A stretch of DNA of 64,000 bases, from positions 3,508,501-3,572,500 of the forward strand of contig NZ_ARWE01000001.1 in the NCBI RefSeq assembly GCF_000384395.1, written 5' to 3'. Source of the DNA: Geopsychrobacter electrodiphilus DSM 16401 (GTDB lineage: Bacteria; Desulfobacterota; Desulfuromonadia; Desulfuromonadales; Geopsychrobacteraceae). The notes under the pieces are model-generated. The model was given only the letters and a program-made list of their open reading frames with translations, was not told the DNA's origin and ran no database searches. The translations under genes and the position numbers were made by a program. Shown in pieces: positions 46,055 to 55,522 of this stretch (positions are counted from its first letter, which is position 1; every line of letters begins with the position of its first letter).

Positions 46055-48322
46055 ATGATGCAAAAAAAGCTTGAACTCCTCGCACCGGGCGGTGATCTTG
46101 ATTCGATCAAGGCGGCCATTGTCGCTGGTGCCGACGCCATTTACTGCGGTCTGAATAAATTCAATGCCCGCAACCGGGCGACCAATATCGAATTTGATGA
46201 CCTGATCGAGATGATCAATCTGGCTCATCGGCACAACTGCAAGATCTTTCTGACGATCAATATCATCATCCTTGAAAACGAGATCAAGGCCCTGTTCAAA
46301 CTGCTGAACCGCCTGGTCAACACCAGCCTGGACGGCGTCATTGTTCAGGATTTAGGCCTGCTTTATCTCTTATCCAGGTACTTCAAAACCCTGCCGATTC
46401 ACGCCTCGACCCAACTGACTACGCACAATACCGGGCAGATCGAATTTCTGGCCGAACTCTCAACGACCCGGGTCAATCTCTCGCGCGAACTTAACATCCA
46501 TGAGATTCAGGAGCTCGTACAGGTCGGACATCAGCGCCAGATATCGAGTGAAGTCTTTGTTCATGGTTCCAACTGCATCTGTTTTTCCGGCCTCTGCTAT
46601 ATCAGCTCAGTGCTCGAGGGCAAATCGGGTAATCGCGGACGCTGCAGCCAGCCCTGCCGCGAACAATACCTGACCACGCCGGCGGGGATGAACTTCCCGC
46701 TTAATCTCAAGGATAATTCCGCCTTTTACGACCTTGAGCAACTCTCTGCCGCCGGGGTTGACTCGCTCAAGATTGAAGGGCGGATGAAAAAGTTTCATTA
46801 CGTTTATACGGTGGTGAACGCCTGGCGTAAGCTGCTCGACACTTTTTACGCCCACGCTCACGCGACGCGCGACAATGCCGCCCTGTATCAGGTGTTTAAC
46901 CGGGATTTCAGCAACGCCTTCCTGCAGGGGGATATCAGCAAAGAGCTGTTTATTGATAATCCGCGGGATCATTCAGCGCTCCATTTTGCGGCATTAAAGG
47001 GGGACGTCAGTCCCGACGGCATGGACAGCATCAAGGATGAGATTCATGCCTCACGCACCCGGATCATCACCGAAGTCCAACGCAAGATCGCCTGCCTGGA
47101 CACCGCAAAGCCGCGGTTAACCATCAGCATCGCCGGAGAAGCGGGAACCCCTCTCAAGGTAACGATGATGACGCCGGAGACCTCCTGCGTCATCTGTTCG
47201 GAAACTGCGCTGGTCCCGGCCGCGGCCGGCAACAAAAAAAGCAGCGCTCAGCAACTGGATTACGCGAGCCTCCATCAGCGCTTCGGCGCCATCCACGAGA
47301 GCGCATATGAACTCGCGCCGTTAAATCTCGATAAGCTGCGCCCGGGACTTTTTCTTCCGTTTAAAGAGCTGACCACGATCAGAAAAAGGATCCTGTTCTG
47401 CCTAAACGGCTCACAAGACCAGGTTGCACCGGTTACCCCCCCGCGCCTGACGCTCCCCGGCCGCGCGCCTGCCAGACCGCGCCTCGCGGTGTTGATCTCC
47501 GAACGGCAGCAGCTGGAAGCGTGCAGCGAAACCAGCGCCGATATCTTTTATCAACTGCCCAGCTGCTTTGCCGCCGATTATACCGAGCTTGTCGACCTTT
47601 TTTTGGAAAACCCTGATGTGACCCCCTGGTTCCCGGCGGTGCTCATCGGCAAAAACTACCTGGCGGCGCTCGACATTCTGGAGCGGATCGCACCGCAACA
47701 GATCGTGACCGACAACACCGGCATCGCCCATGCGGCGCAAAAAAAAGGGCTGCGCTGGATCGCGGGCCCCTGTCTGAATACGGTCAACTCCTTCAGCCTG
47801 TTATGCCTGAAAGAAAAATTCAACTGTTCCGGTGCTTTCATCTCCAATGAAATCAGCCGCGATCAGATGAAAAATATTGTGCCCCCCGCAGACTTTGCCC
47901 TCTACTACAGCATCTACCACCCGATTCTACTCATGACCAGCCGCCAATGCCTGATGCATCAGATTGAAGGCTGTGAAAAAAGCCGCATTGACGAGGATTG
48001 CCTGCTGCAGTGCAGCAGATCGACAGGTATCACGAACGCCAAAGGGGTCAGGCTGATTATCGAAAAGAGCGCCGGTTGCTACCATCGCATCTACAACAAC
48101 CTTAATTTCCTGAATCCCGACATAGTGCACGATTTGCCCGGAACGTTCAGCGCCTTCCTGATCGATCTCAGCCAGGTAAAAACCGAGACCCGAATAGACT
48201 TGGATAACCGCCGCATCATCAGCCTTTTTGAGGCTTTGCTCGCAGGAAAACCGGGGTCAAAAGCCCAACTCGAGCAGAATATCCAGCCAGTCACCAACGC
48301 CCAGTACGCCAGAGGGCTCTAA
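46055..48322 (+). CDS. U32 peptidase-family protein (RlhA-like, Fe-S)
   Basis: A 755-residue protein of the U32 family, several members of which hydroxylate RNA (RlhA, TrhP). The N-terminal barrel begins ELLAPGGDLDSIKAAIVAGADAIYCGL; four Cys, C174, C181, C197 and C201, have nearly the spacing of the Fe-S ligands in E. coli RlhA (169, 176, 193, 197). A long C-terminal extension repeats part of the fold. A TTG at 46052 and ATGs at 46055 and 46058 are all possible starts. The exact RNA or protein target is unknown. Confidence 0.88.
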   Translation: MMQKKLELLAPGGDLDSIKAAIVAGADAIYCGLNKFNARNRATNIEFDDLIEMINLAHRHNCKIFLTINIIILENEIKALFKLLNRLVNTSLDGVIVQDLGLLYLLSRYFKTLPIHASTQLTTHNTGQIEFLAELSTTRVNLSRELNIHEIQELVQVGHQRQISSEVFVHGSNCICFSGLCYISSVLEGKSGNRGRCSQPCREQYLTTPAGMNFPLNLKDNSAFYDLEQLSAAGVDSLKIEGRMKKFHYVYTVVNAWRKLLDTFYAHAHATRDNAALYQVFNRDFSNAFLQGDISKELFIDNPRDHSALHFAALKGDVSPDGMDSIKDEIHASRTRIITEVQRKIACLDTAKPRLTISIAGEAGTPLKVTMMTPETSCVICSETALVPAAAGNKKSSAQQLDYASLHQRFGAIHESAYELAPLNLDKLRPGLFLPFKELTTIRKRILFCLNGSQDQVAPVTPPRLTLPGRAPARPRLAVLISERQQLEACSETSADIFYQLPSCFAADYTELVDLFLENPDVTPWFPAVLIGKNYLAALDILERIAPQQIVTDNTGIAHAAQKKGLRWIAGPCLNTVNSFSLLCLKEKFNCSGAFISNEISRDQMKNIVPPADFALYYSIYHPILLMTSRQCLMHQIEGCEKSRIDEDCLLQCSRSTGITNAKGVRLIIEKSAGCYHRIYNNLNFLNPDIVHDLPGTFSAFLIDLSQVKTETRIDLDNRRIISLFEALLAGKPGSKAQLEQNIQPVTNAQYARGL

Positions 48323-48429
48323 CCACAAAGGAACAACTCTCTTCATCCGCAAAAATGGTCCGCGCTTTTTTTATAGTTCACCACCTCGGCCATGAAAAAA
48401 TTTCGTAAACAGATCAAGGATAACAGGAG

Positions 48430-48481
48430 CTTAACAATTCTTAACTCTTACCCTTGAATAATATGCGTTACCTTAACAATT
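48430..48481. promoter_or_regulatory. Direct repeats upstream of the receiver protein gene
   Basis: CTTAACAATT occurs at 48430-48439 and 48472-48481, 42 bp apart (four helical turns), the second within the palindrome AACAATTGTT. They look like regulator-binding sites for the gene at 48568; the binding protein is unknown. Confidence 0.4.
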
Positions 48482-48567
48482 GTTCGATACAATTAAATTC
48501 ATTAAAGACGTTGTTTCGCTAAACCTTGGCGAAAAGATGAGTGCTGATCAGCGCACGGGGGGTCTGC

Positions 48568-49038
48568 ATGGAGTACCAACTCAGGGCGGTCGTTTTTGAC
48601 GACGTTTCCGCCTGCCGAGAGCTACTTGTCGAAGTCCTTGAAAACCGCGGATATCGGGTCGTCAGCCATTCCGATCTGTCCGCCCACCCTCTGTATACAA
48701 ACCCTGAAGCCACCTGCTCCAGTTCTGCATGCCCGGATATCCTGTTGACCGACAATCGCATGCCGTATATGACCGGTCTCGAATTTTTGAACCGTCAACG
48801 GCAATGTAACTGCCCTCTCAGTCCGTCGGCAAAAGCCATCTTCTCGGGAAGCTGGACCACGGAGGAACTCCAGCAGTCTCAGCAGCTGGGGTGCCAGATC
48901 TTTCACAAACCCTATGAATTTGACCTTATCGAAGCCTGGCTGGATGAGCAGGAAGCACTGATCCTTGCACGCAGAGCGGCAACTGGCCGAACACCCATTA
49001 CGGGGAAAAAACATCCCGAAGAAGAACCCGTCGAATAG
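48568..49038 (+). CDS. Stand-alone response-regulator receiver protein
   Basis: A 156-residue receiver with LRAVVFDDVSACRELLVEVL and the phosphoacceptor in DILLTDNRMPYMTG; the conserved Lys appears in IFHKPYEFDLIE. There is no output domain. The start at 48568 has a GGGGGG ribosome site; an upstream in-frame GTG at 48541 is possible. The C-terminus is a charged tail. It may relay phosphate or be a sink for a kinase encoded elsewhere; the OmpR-type regulator gene follows 66 bp later. Confidence 0.85.
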   Translation: MEYQLRAVVFDDVSACRELLVEVLENRGYRVVSHSDLSAHPLYTNPEATCSSSACPDILLTDNRMPYMTGLEFLNRQRQCNCPLSPSAKAIFSGSWTTEELQQSQQLGCQIFHKPYEFDLIEAWLDEQEALILARRAATGRTPITGKKHPEEEPVE

Positions 49039-49104
49039 AGACCGCTGCGGCATGTGTAGCCGGTTCGGCTTCACATCCCCTGGCGACTGAAAGCGAGGAG
49101 GCGC

Positions 49105-49809
49105 ATGTCAATTTTAGTCATTGAAGATGATATTGCTGTCGGCTCTCTGCTTCTGGAATTCCTGCAACCCGAAGGATTCTCGGTTGAAGTCGTGCAGGAC
49201 GGGGTCACCGGTCTGGAGCGCAGCCTGTCCGGAGAACATCGCATTGTCATTCTGGATGTAAAACTGCCGGGCTTGAATGGATTTGAGGTTCTGCACCGGA
49301 TCAGGGCAGAGTCGGACATTCCGATCCTGATGCTGACCGTTTACAGCAAAGATGAGCAACGCATCAGAGGGCTGGAGCTGGGCGCCGATGATTATCTGCC
49401 GAAGCCCTTCAACCCCAGAGAGCTCCTCGCGCGCATCCACAACATCTTACGGCGCAGTCAGCAGTCCCCCTCCGCGCTGAAACAGACAGACAGGCTACAG
49501 GTCGGAGACATCCTGCTCGACCTGGGCTCGCATAGAGCCTACCGTAGCGGCGAAAATATCCAGCTGACTGCCGCAGAATTCTCCCTGCTTGAGATTCTGC
49601 TCTCGCGTGCCGGACATGTTGTCCCCCGTGAAGAGCTCGTCCATCATGTGCAGGGCCGCCAAAACAACCCCTATGACCGCAGCATTGACGTCCACATCAG
49701 TCACTTGCGTAAAAAACTCTCCTGTCACCCCGATGGCTCGGAACGCATCAAGTCTGTGCGCGGGGTCGGACATTTCTATTCGCTTCCTGCCGATAATTTA
49801 GCCGACTGA
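49105..49809 (+). CDS. OmpR/PhoB-family response regulator (orphan)
   Basis: A 234-residue DNA-binding regulator. The receiver has SILVIEDD, phosphoacceptor Asp in IVILDVKLPGLNGFE and the Lys in DDYLPKPF; the winged-helix domain (about 135-230) has LTAAEFSLLEILLSRAGHVV, RSIDVHISHLRKKL and IKSVRGVGHFY. AGCGAGGAGG precedes the ATG. No histidine kinase gene is adjacent. Together with the receiver gene upstream it may form a phosphorelay branch. Confidence 0.93.
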   Translation: MSILVIEDDIAVGSLLLEFLQPEGFSVEVVQDGVTGLERSLSGEHRIVILDVKLPGLNGFEVLHRIRAESDIPILMLTVYSKDEQRIRGLELGADDYLPKPFNPRELLARIHNILRRSQQSPSALKQTDRLQVGDILLDLGSHRAYRSGENIQLTAAEFSLLEILLSRAGHVVPREELVHHVQGRQNNPYDRSIDVHISHLRKKLSCHPDGSERIKSVRGVGHFYSLPADNLAD

Positions 49810-49908
49810 GACCCAGCTGAAAAAAAGACCTCGCGCGGATCTTCCCGCCTGCCGCCGACACCTTGCACAAGGGTATCGGGACAGCTCGAAGCGGAGCCAC
49901 AGGAGCGC

Positions 49909-50520
49909 TCAATGGCTGGCTGGCGGTAGTTGCCGCGCAATTCTCTGTGACAGCCCGACGCTGCAGTTGTAGACAACATCCCTGGTACGGCCTGAGATAT
50001 CTCCGCACAACTGGCGCGTTTGCCACAAAAGCTTTCCATCTTTGCGGGCAAAAATTTCTGCGACAGCGGTTAGATCGAGAGATTTCGACTCATATCCGGT
50101 GTCACACAGAGCCGCATCGAGATATTCGACAACGCGCAAACGAAAGATCCCGTCGACGCTTTGCGGGGCGTTGTGAAGCAACTCGGCGCCGCTCATGCCG
50201 GCGACCGGATCGGGCCGGTTACTGTTGTCCAGTGGCGGCACCTTGAAATCAACCACCTGGTAACCCAGATCCTGCAAGGACTGCTTCATCTGCCGATAAA
50301 TATCGTCACCTATATCGGGTTGACAAAAGGCGTCCGGGCGGGTTTTATCCCAGGTCGTGCGAATCATGGCCAGCGTCTTCACGTCTGCTGGGAGCGGCTG
50401 CAGGGTTTTCACCGGCCGTGGGTAACCGAGACAGCCGGTCAGCATCAACAGGCCGGCAACGACCATAAAATACCTGAGATTCCTTTTTATTGATGAAAAG
50501 TCAGCACTGCGTACAAGCAT
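49909..50520 (-). CDS. Putative lipoprotein of unknown function
   Basis: A 203-residue predicted lipoprotein. The start at 50520 has GGAGG 6 nt upstream and gives a signal peptide with lipobox MLTGC. The mature part has Cys in FCQPDIGDD, CDTGY, LCGDISG and YNCSVGL and the run PDIGDDIYRQMKQSLQDLGYQVVDF, resembling proteins of the outer-membrane-associated lipoprotein type. No family assigned. It ends 99 bp from the convergent OmpR-type regulator gene. Confidence 0.72.
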   Translation of the reverse strand: MLVRSADFSSIKRNLRYFMVVAGLLMLTGCLGYPRPVKTLQPLPADVKTLAMIRTTWDKTRPDAFCQPDIGDDIYRQMKQSLQDLGYQVVDFKVPPLDNSNRPDPVAGMSGAELLHNAPQSVDGIFRLRVVEYLDAALCDTGYESKSLDLTAVAEIFARKDGKLLWQTRQLCGDISGRTRDVVYNCSVGLSQRIARQLPPASH

Positions 50521-50660
50521 GGTGATCCTCCTTCGAATACGTTGCTTCAATATGGCGAGCGGTTGGCAGATTGCCACCTCACCCTCTCCATAGTATGCTC
50601 GGTAGAACCTGGCGCGCCATCCACAGATCTTCTTTTTTAAATAACCAACTCAAGGACCCT

Positions 50661-52760
50661 ATGCAACCGATTGAACAGAAAATCATCGACCTGCTCGCCC
50701 AGGGCACAAAAAAACCTTTAAGTCGGCGTGAAATTTCAGAACATCTCAACTTGCGCGGCGGAGAGCGAAAACTGCTGACCCGCTGCCTGGAACAACTGGT
50801 CAAGAGCGGAACCCTGCAGGAACGCAAAGGCGGGTACCGCTTGCGGCAATCGCAGCAGCGCACCCTGGAAGGGGTATTTTCGCTGGCGGAAAAAGGCTAC
50901 GGCTTTGTTCGACCCGATGATGCACAGGGCGAAGATCTGTTCATTCCGGCGCGGCACGTGGATACGGCGATGGACGGCGACCGGGTGCTGGTCGCGCTGG
51001 CGGTTTCCGCGCGGGACCGACGCCCCTACGCCAAGGTCATCAATGTGCTGCAGCGCGCCCACAGCCGTCTGGTCGGCCAGTACCGCATCCGCGGCAAATC
51101 GGCCCAGGTCTTTCCGCAAAATAAAAAACTCGGTGGCCCGGTTCAGGTCCCGCCCCACCCCGATGCGAACCCCGGCGATCTGGTCGAAGTCGAGATCGAG
51201 TATTATCCACACGGCGAGTTCAACGCCAGCGGGTGGATTATCGAGGTGCTGGGGGTGGCCGGCGACCCCAGGGTCGACATTGAAAGCGCGATCCGCACCC
51301 ATGGCCTGCCGCATCAATTCTCCTCGGCCGCACTGGCACAGGCGGGTCGGATCGGTGAATGCATCGACCCGGCTGAAATTGCAAGACGAACCGATCTGCG
51401 CCAGCTGCCACTGGTGACGATTGACGGCGAAACTGCCCGGGATTTTGACGACGCAGTGGCACTAAAAAAAACCGCGAGCGGCTATACCCTCTGGGTCTGT
51501 ATCGCCGACGTCTCGTATTACGTCGAACCGCAGAGCGCACTCGACAATGACGCGCTTGAGCGCGGCACCAGCGTCTATTTTCCCGGCTTCTGCCTGCCGA
51601 TGCTCCCCGAAGCCTTAAGCAACGGCATCTGCTCGCTCAACCCCGAAGAAGATCGGCTGGTGATGTGCGCCGAGCTGCAGTTCGATCTCAAAGGGAACCG
51701 CCAGCAATCCAACTTTTACCCGGCAGTGATGCGCAGCCAGGCACGCCTGACCTACACCAGCGTCGCCGCCTGTCTGGATGATCCGCAGACCTCTGAACTA
51801 CCGGCCGGCCTGATTGCGCAACTGCAACAGATGGCACAACTCGCCGCGGCATTGCGCGAGATGCGGCGCGCGCGTGGCAGTTTGGATATGGATCTGCCGG
51901 AAGTCGAGATTTTACTTGATGAGAGCGGCGCACCCTTCGAACTGATCAAGACCGAACGCACCCTGGCCCACCGCTTGATCGAGGAATTCATGCTGGCGGC
52001 CAATGAAGCGGTGGCCGAATACCTGACCCGCAAAAAACGCAACCTGCTCTACCGCATCCATGAAGAACCAGATCCCCTGAAATTGCAGGATCTGCAGCAG
52101 CTGGCCGCCGAATGCGGGGTCGGTCTGGTGCTGGGCAAAAACCTGCAGAAATCGCTGCAGCAGTTATTGCTCGATATTGCCGACAAACCCGAAGCGCGCA
52201 TGGTCAACCAACAGCTGCTGCGCAGCCTGAAGCAGGCCTGCTATGCCCCGCAGAACGCCGGCCATTTTGGCCTGGCCGCCGCCCACTATTGCCACTTCAC
52301 CTCGCCGATCCGCCGCTACCCTGACCTGATCATCCATCGCATCCTCAAACAGACCCTCGCGCCCGACCCGCACAGCAGCGCCATCTCGGAAGCGGAGCTT
52401 GTAACACTCGGGTTTGACACCTCGGCCAAGGAACGCCGGGCGATGCAGGCTGAACGTGACCTGGCTGATCTGCGCCGCTGCCAGATCATGGAGAAGCACC
52501 TGGGTGAAGAGTTTGACGGCACCATTTCATCGGTGGCGGAGTTCGGTTTTTTTGTTGAACTGGATGACCTGTTTGTCGATGGGCTGGTGCCGGTGCGCTC
52601 CCTGCAGGATGATTTTTATCATTTCGACGCGGCGCGACTTGCCCTGGTCGGCGAACGTCGCCGCCACGAATACAAGATCGGGACGCGCGTGCGGGTCAAG
52701 GTGGCCAAGGTTGAATTGGGCCGCAGACGGATCGACTTTTCGCTGATCTCCACGAAATAA
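50661..52760 (+). CDS. rnr: Ribonuclease R
   Basis: A 699-residue 3'-5' exoribonuclease. Domains in order: N-terminal winged helix (about 1-75), cold-shock OB folds (about 75-220, GVFSLAEKGYGFVRPDDAQGEDLFIP), the RNB catalytic domain with metal-binding Asp in DGETARDFDDAVAL (about 254-265) and HFTSPIRRYPDLIIHRIL, and a C-terminal S1 domain (about 615-695, FDGTISSVAEFGFFVELDDLFVDGLV). AAGGACCCT precedes the start. It degrades structured RNA. Confidence 0.97.
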   Translation: MQPIEQKIIDLLAQGTKKPLSRREISEHLNLRGGERKLLTRCLEQLVKSGTLQERKGGYRLRQSQQRTLEGVFSLAEKGYGFVRPDDAQGEDLFIPARHVDTAMDGDRVLVALAVSARDRRPYAKVINVLQRAHSRLVGQYRIRGKSAQVFPQNKKLGGPVQVPPHPDANPGDLVEVEIEYYPHGEFNASGWIIEVLGVAGDPRVDIESAIRTHGLPHQFSSAALAQAGRIGECIDPAEIARRTDLRQLPLVTIDGETARDFDDAVALKKTASGYTLWVCIADVSYYVEPQSALDNDALERGTSVYFPGFCLPMLPEALSNGICSLNPEEDRLVMCAELQFDLKGNRQQSNFYPAVMRSQARLTYTSVAACLDDPQTSELPAGLIAQLQQMAQLAAALREMRRARGSLDMDLPEVEILLDESGAPFELIKTERTLAHRLIEEFMLAANEAVAEYLTRKKRNLLYRIHEEPDPLKLQDLQQLAAECGVGLVLGKNLQKSLQQLLLDIADKPEARMVNQQLLRSLKQACYAPQNAGHFGLAAAHYCHFTSPIRRYPDLIIHRILKQTLAPDPHSSAISEAELVTLGFDTSAKERRAMQAERDLADLRRCQIMEKHLGEEFDGTISSVAEFGFFVELDDLFVDGLVPVRSLQDDFYHFDAARLALVGERRRHEYKIGTRVRVKVAKVELGRRRIDFSLISTK

Positions 52761-52807
52761 AATCCCACGCGGCAGCGTTTTCTAGCCGCAGACACCTCAC
52801 AACCTGA

Positions 52808-52836
52808 ACCACTAACCTGCTGTATAAGACCACTTA
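52808..52836 (+). promoter_or_regulatory. LytTR (BtsR-like) direct repeat upstream of second btsS
   Basis: ACCACTAA (52808-52815), 13 bp, ACCACTTA (52829-52836): two half-sites 21 bp apart. E. coli BtsR is reported to bind ACC(A/G)CT(C/T)A, 13 bp, ACC(A/G)CT(C/T)A. The match is close and the position (about 110 bp before the start) suits autoregulation. Confidence 0.6.
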
Positions 52837-52943
52837 GCATCGTTAAACTTTATGTCACCGCTGTGGCCTCAGTAGACTCTAAGTGCAGAATTTGCTACTG
52901 ATCTCTTCGGGCGGCTTGCCCCGCCCCCTTTCTGGAGCCGTTG

Positions 52944-54623
52944 ATGTCTATTGTCTATGCCTTGTTGCAGCAAATGGCGATTATTCTGGTCATCGCCTAC
53001 CTGTTCAGCAAATCTCCGGTGCTGAAATACTTTTCAGGTGACCAGCTGCGTCGCAAAGACAAGCTGGCCCTCTATTGCGTCTTTTCCCTGCTAGCGATCA
53101 CCGGCACCTACGTGGGCCTGCCGGTCCAGGGCGCAATCGCCAACATCCGGGCGATCGGTGCGGTTCTCGCCGGTCTGATCGGCGGGCCGGTACTCGGTGT
53201 AGCCGTCGGCCTGACCGCCGGTTTTCACCGTTACCTGCTCGGAGGGTTCACCGCCTTCTCCTGTGGGGTTTCAACGACCTTCGAGGGTCTGCTCGGCGGA
53301 CTGGTCTACCTCTATTTCGTCAAACGCAAGCAACCCGACAAGGTCTTTCTGCCGACGGTTGCGCTGCTCACCACCTTGGTCGCCGAAATCGGGCAGATGC
53401 TGATTATTCTGGCCCTCTCGCACCCCTATCAGGACGCCCTGGCCCTGGTCGAGGTGATCGCGTTTCCGATGATCAGCGCCAATGCGGTCGGAGCGGCGAT
53501 GTTTTTAAGTATGATTCGCGACCAGCGCCAGGTGCGCGACAACGCCGGGGCGCGTTTTTCAGCCAAGGCATTCAGCGTCGCCGACCTGACCCTCGACAGC
53601 CTCAGTCGCGGATTTAACTCCGAAACTGCCAAGGAGATGGTCGATATCATCCGCCAGGAAACCGGGGTTGGAGCCGTCGCCATTACCGATCGCGAAAAAA
53701 TTCTGGCCTTTTCGGGCATCGGCGCCGATCACCACCTGCCCGGAAATCCCATCAGCACTCAGGAATCGAAACAGGCTATCCGAGACAAGGTCGTGGTGTT
53801 TGCCGATGGCTTTTCGACCAAATTTCAATGCCCGATATCCAGTCCTTGCCTGCTCGGCTCGGCGCTGGTCTTTCCACTGCAGGTGGACCAGGAGGTCATC
53901 GGCTCGATCAGCCTCTATGAACCGAAAACCAAGCTTTTCCCCAACATCACCCGCTCCTTCGGCGAGGGGCTGGCGACCCTCTATTCTCATCAGCTGCTGC
54001 GCTCGCGTTATGAAGAGCAGAAATCGCTCCTGGTCAGTTCCGAACTAAAGTTGATCCAGGCACAGGTCAATCCGCACTTCCTCTTCAACGCCCTCAACAC
54101 CATTATCGCCGTCAGCCGTAAGGATGCTGGCCAAACCCGCAACCTGCTGCATCAGCTCTCCAATTTTTTTCGCACTAACCTCAAACGCAGAGGCGATATG
54201 AACACCCTCGAAGAGGAACTGGCGCATGTCAGCTCTTATTTGAAGATCGAAGAGGCACGCTTTGGTGAACGGCTGCAGGTCGCGATCGATGTCCCGCCAG
54301 AGCTTCTCTGTCAGCGCCTGCCGGTTTTTACCCTGCAGCCGTTGATTGAAAACGCCATCAAACACGGAATAGCCGAACTGCTGGATAATGGCCTGGTACA
54401 GATCAAGGCACGTCGCACCGGGACCCGGGCTATTATCGAAATCATCGACAACGCCGGCGCCTACCGCGAACCTCTTGATACTGAGGGACTCGGCATGAAA
54501 TTGGTCAACAAACGAATCAAAAACAGTTTCGGAGCTGATTTCGGGCTGGAGATCGACTGTACGCCTGGTCTGAAGACCTGCGCCCGGGTGAGTATTCCGT
54601 TCGTCGCCAGGGAGGATTCATGA
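52944..54623 (+). CDS. btsS: LytS-type sensor histidine kinase, BtsS-like (second copy)
   Basis: A 559-residue kinase, the same length as the copy at 12526-14205. The ATG at 52944 with GGAG upstream is used; a TTG sits just before it. 5TM-LYT domain with R69 (ANIRAIG), R96 and C107, S110 (HRYLLGGFTAFSCGVS), matching the four pyruvate-binding residues of E. coli BtsS; then GAF-like part (VGAVAITDREKILAFSGIGADHHLPG) and QVNPHFLFNALNTI, LQPLIENAIKHG, EGLGMKLVNKRIK. It overlaps its regulator by 4 bp and lies directly upstream of a TRAP transporter operon. Confidence 0.92.
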   Translation: MSIVYALLQQMAIILVIAYLFSKSPVLKYFSGDQLRRKDKLALYCVFSLLAITGTYVGLPVQGAIANIRAIGAVLAGLIGGPVLGVAVGLTAGFHRYLLGGFTAFSCGVSTTFEGLLGGLVYLYFVKRKQPDKVFLPTVALLTTLVAEIGQMLIILALSHPYQDALALVEVIAFPMISANAVGAAMFLSMIRDQRQVRDNAGARFSAKAFSVADLTLDSLSRGFNSETAKEMVDIIRQETGVGAVAITDREKILAFSGIGADHHLPGNPISTQESKQAIRDKVVVFADGFSTKFQCPISSPCLLGSALVFPLQVDQEVIGSISLYEPKTKLFPNITRSFGEGLATLYSHQLLRSRYEEQKSLLVSSELKLIQAQVNPHFLFNALNTIIAVSRKDAGQTRNLLHQLSNFFRTNLKRRGDMNTLEEELAHVSSYLKIEEARFGERLQVAIDVPPELLCQRLPVFTLQPLIENAIKHGIAELLDNGLVQIKARRTGTRAIIEIIDNAGAYREPLDTEGLGMKLVNKRIKNSFGADFGLEIDCTPGLKTCARVSIPFVAREDS

Positions 54624-55330
54624 TTCGCACCCTGATCATTGATGATGAGCAGCTGGCCCGCGAGGAACTGGCCATTCTGCTGGAGCATTCGGGCAAGTTC
54701 GACCTTATCGGCAGCTGTGCCAACGCCTTTGAAGCGCTCAAGCTGATTGGCCGCGAACGCCCCGAGCTGATCTTTCTCGACATAGAAATGCCGGTACTGG
54801 ATGGTTTTGAGATGCTCGGCATGATCGACACTGAACAGATGCCCCACGTTGTCTTTGTGACCGCCTACGATCAGCATGCCCTGCGCGCCTTCGAAGAGAA
54901 AACCCTCGACTATCTGATGAAGCCGATTGACCCCGAACGGCTGCAGAAAACCATCGCCAAGGTCCTGAACAACATCACCCGCGGGGTCACCCCCAGCTAC
55001 CCGGCAGCCTCGCTGCAGCGGATCCCCTGTCAGGTCTGCAACCGGGTTAAGCTGATCCCGCCGAGCGAAATCCACTACGTTGTTTCAGACTTAAGTGGCG
55101 TCCATGTCCTGACCGCGGACGAGAGCTTCTACACCGAGCTGACCCTCAGGGTACTGGAACAGCGGACCCTGCTGGTGCGTTGCCAGAAACAATACCTGGT
55201 CAACCCCAATGAAATTGATGAAATCATCATGCTCGACAACGGCCAGGCTGAAATCAAACTGCGCCAGGCGCAAAAAATCCCTGTCAGTCGCCGCTATCTG
55301 CGCCTCCTCAAAGAACAACTCGACCTTTAA
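54620..55330 (+). CDS. btsR: LytTR-family response regulator, BtsR-like (second copy)
   Basis: A 236-residue regulator parallel to the one at 11819-12529. Receiver with LIIDDEQLAREEL and phosphoacceptor in IFLDIEMP; LytTR domain with VKLIPPSEIHYVVSD and SRRYLRLLKEQ. It is co-translated with its kinase (ATGA overlap). The TRAP genes begin 192 bp downstream, preceded by a direct-repeat site, so TRAP is the likely target. Confidence 0.9.
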   Translation: MIRTLIIDDEQLAREELAILLEHSGKFDLIGSCANAFEALKLIGRERPELIFLDIEMPVLDGFEMLGMIDTEQMPHVVFVTAYDQHALRAFEEKTLDYLMKPIDPERLQKTIAKVLNNITRGVTPSYPAASLQRIPCQVCNRVKLIPPSEIHYVVSDLSGVHVLTADESFYTELTLRVLEQRTLLVRCQKQYLVNPNEIDEIIMLDNGQAEIKLRQAQKIPVSRRYLRLLKEQLDL

Positions 55331-55355
55331 TAAGCATCCTGTCAAATCCAAAATG

Positions 55356-55384
55356 ACCGCTTGGGCAGCAAATAGAACCGGTCA
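55356..55384 (+). promoter_or_regulatory. LytTR (BtsR-like) direct repeat upstream of dctP
   Basis: ACCGCTTG (55356-55363), 13 bp, ACCGGTCA (55377-55384): half-sites 21 bp apart, as in E. coli BtsR sites. It is about 140-165 bp before the dctP start. Confidence 0.55.
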
Positions 55385-55522
55385 GTCAGGGAGAGGTTGG
55401 TTTTCTCCGGCCAACCCCTTAAGACTGGGGGTGAGTGAAATAAAGTCCCTGCAAAGGGCTGAATCCCCTTTTTTTCGCGCACCCCTGGCGCTTATTTTAA
55501 CCTGTTCAGAGGAGAGAGAATC

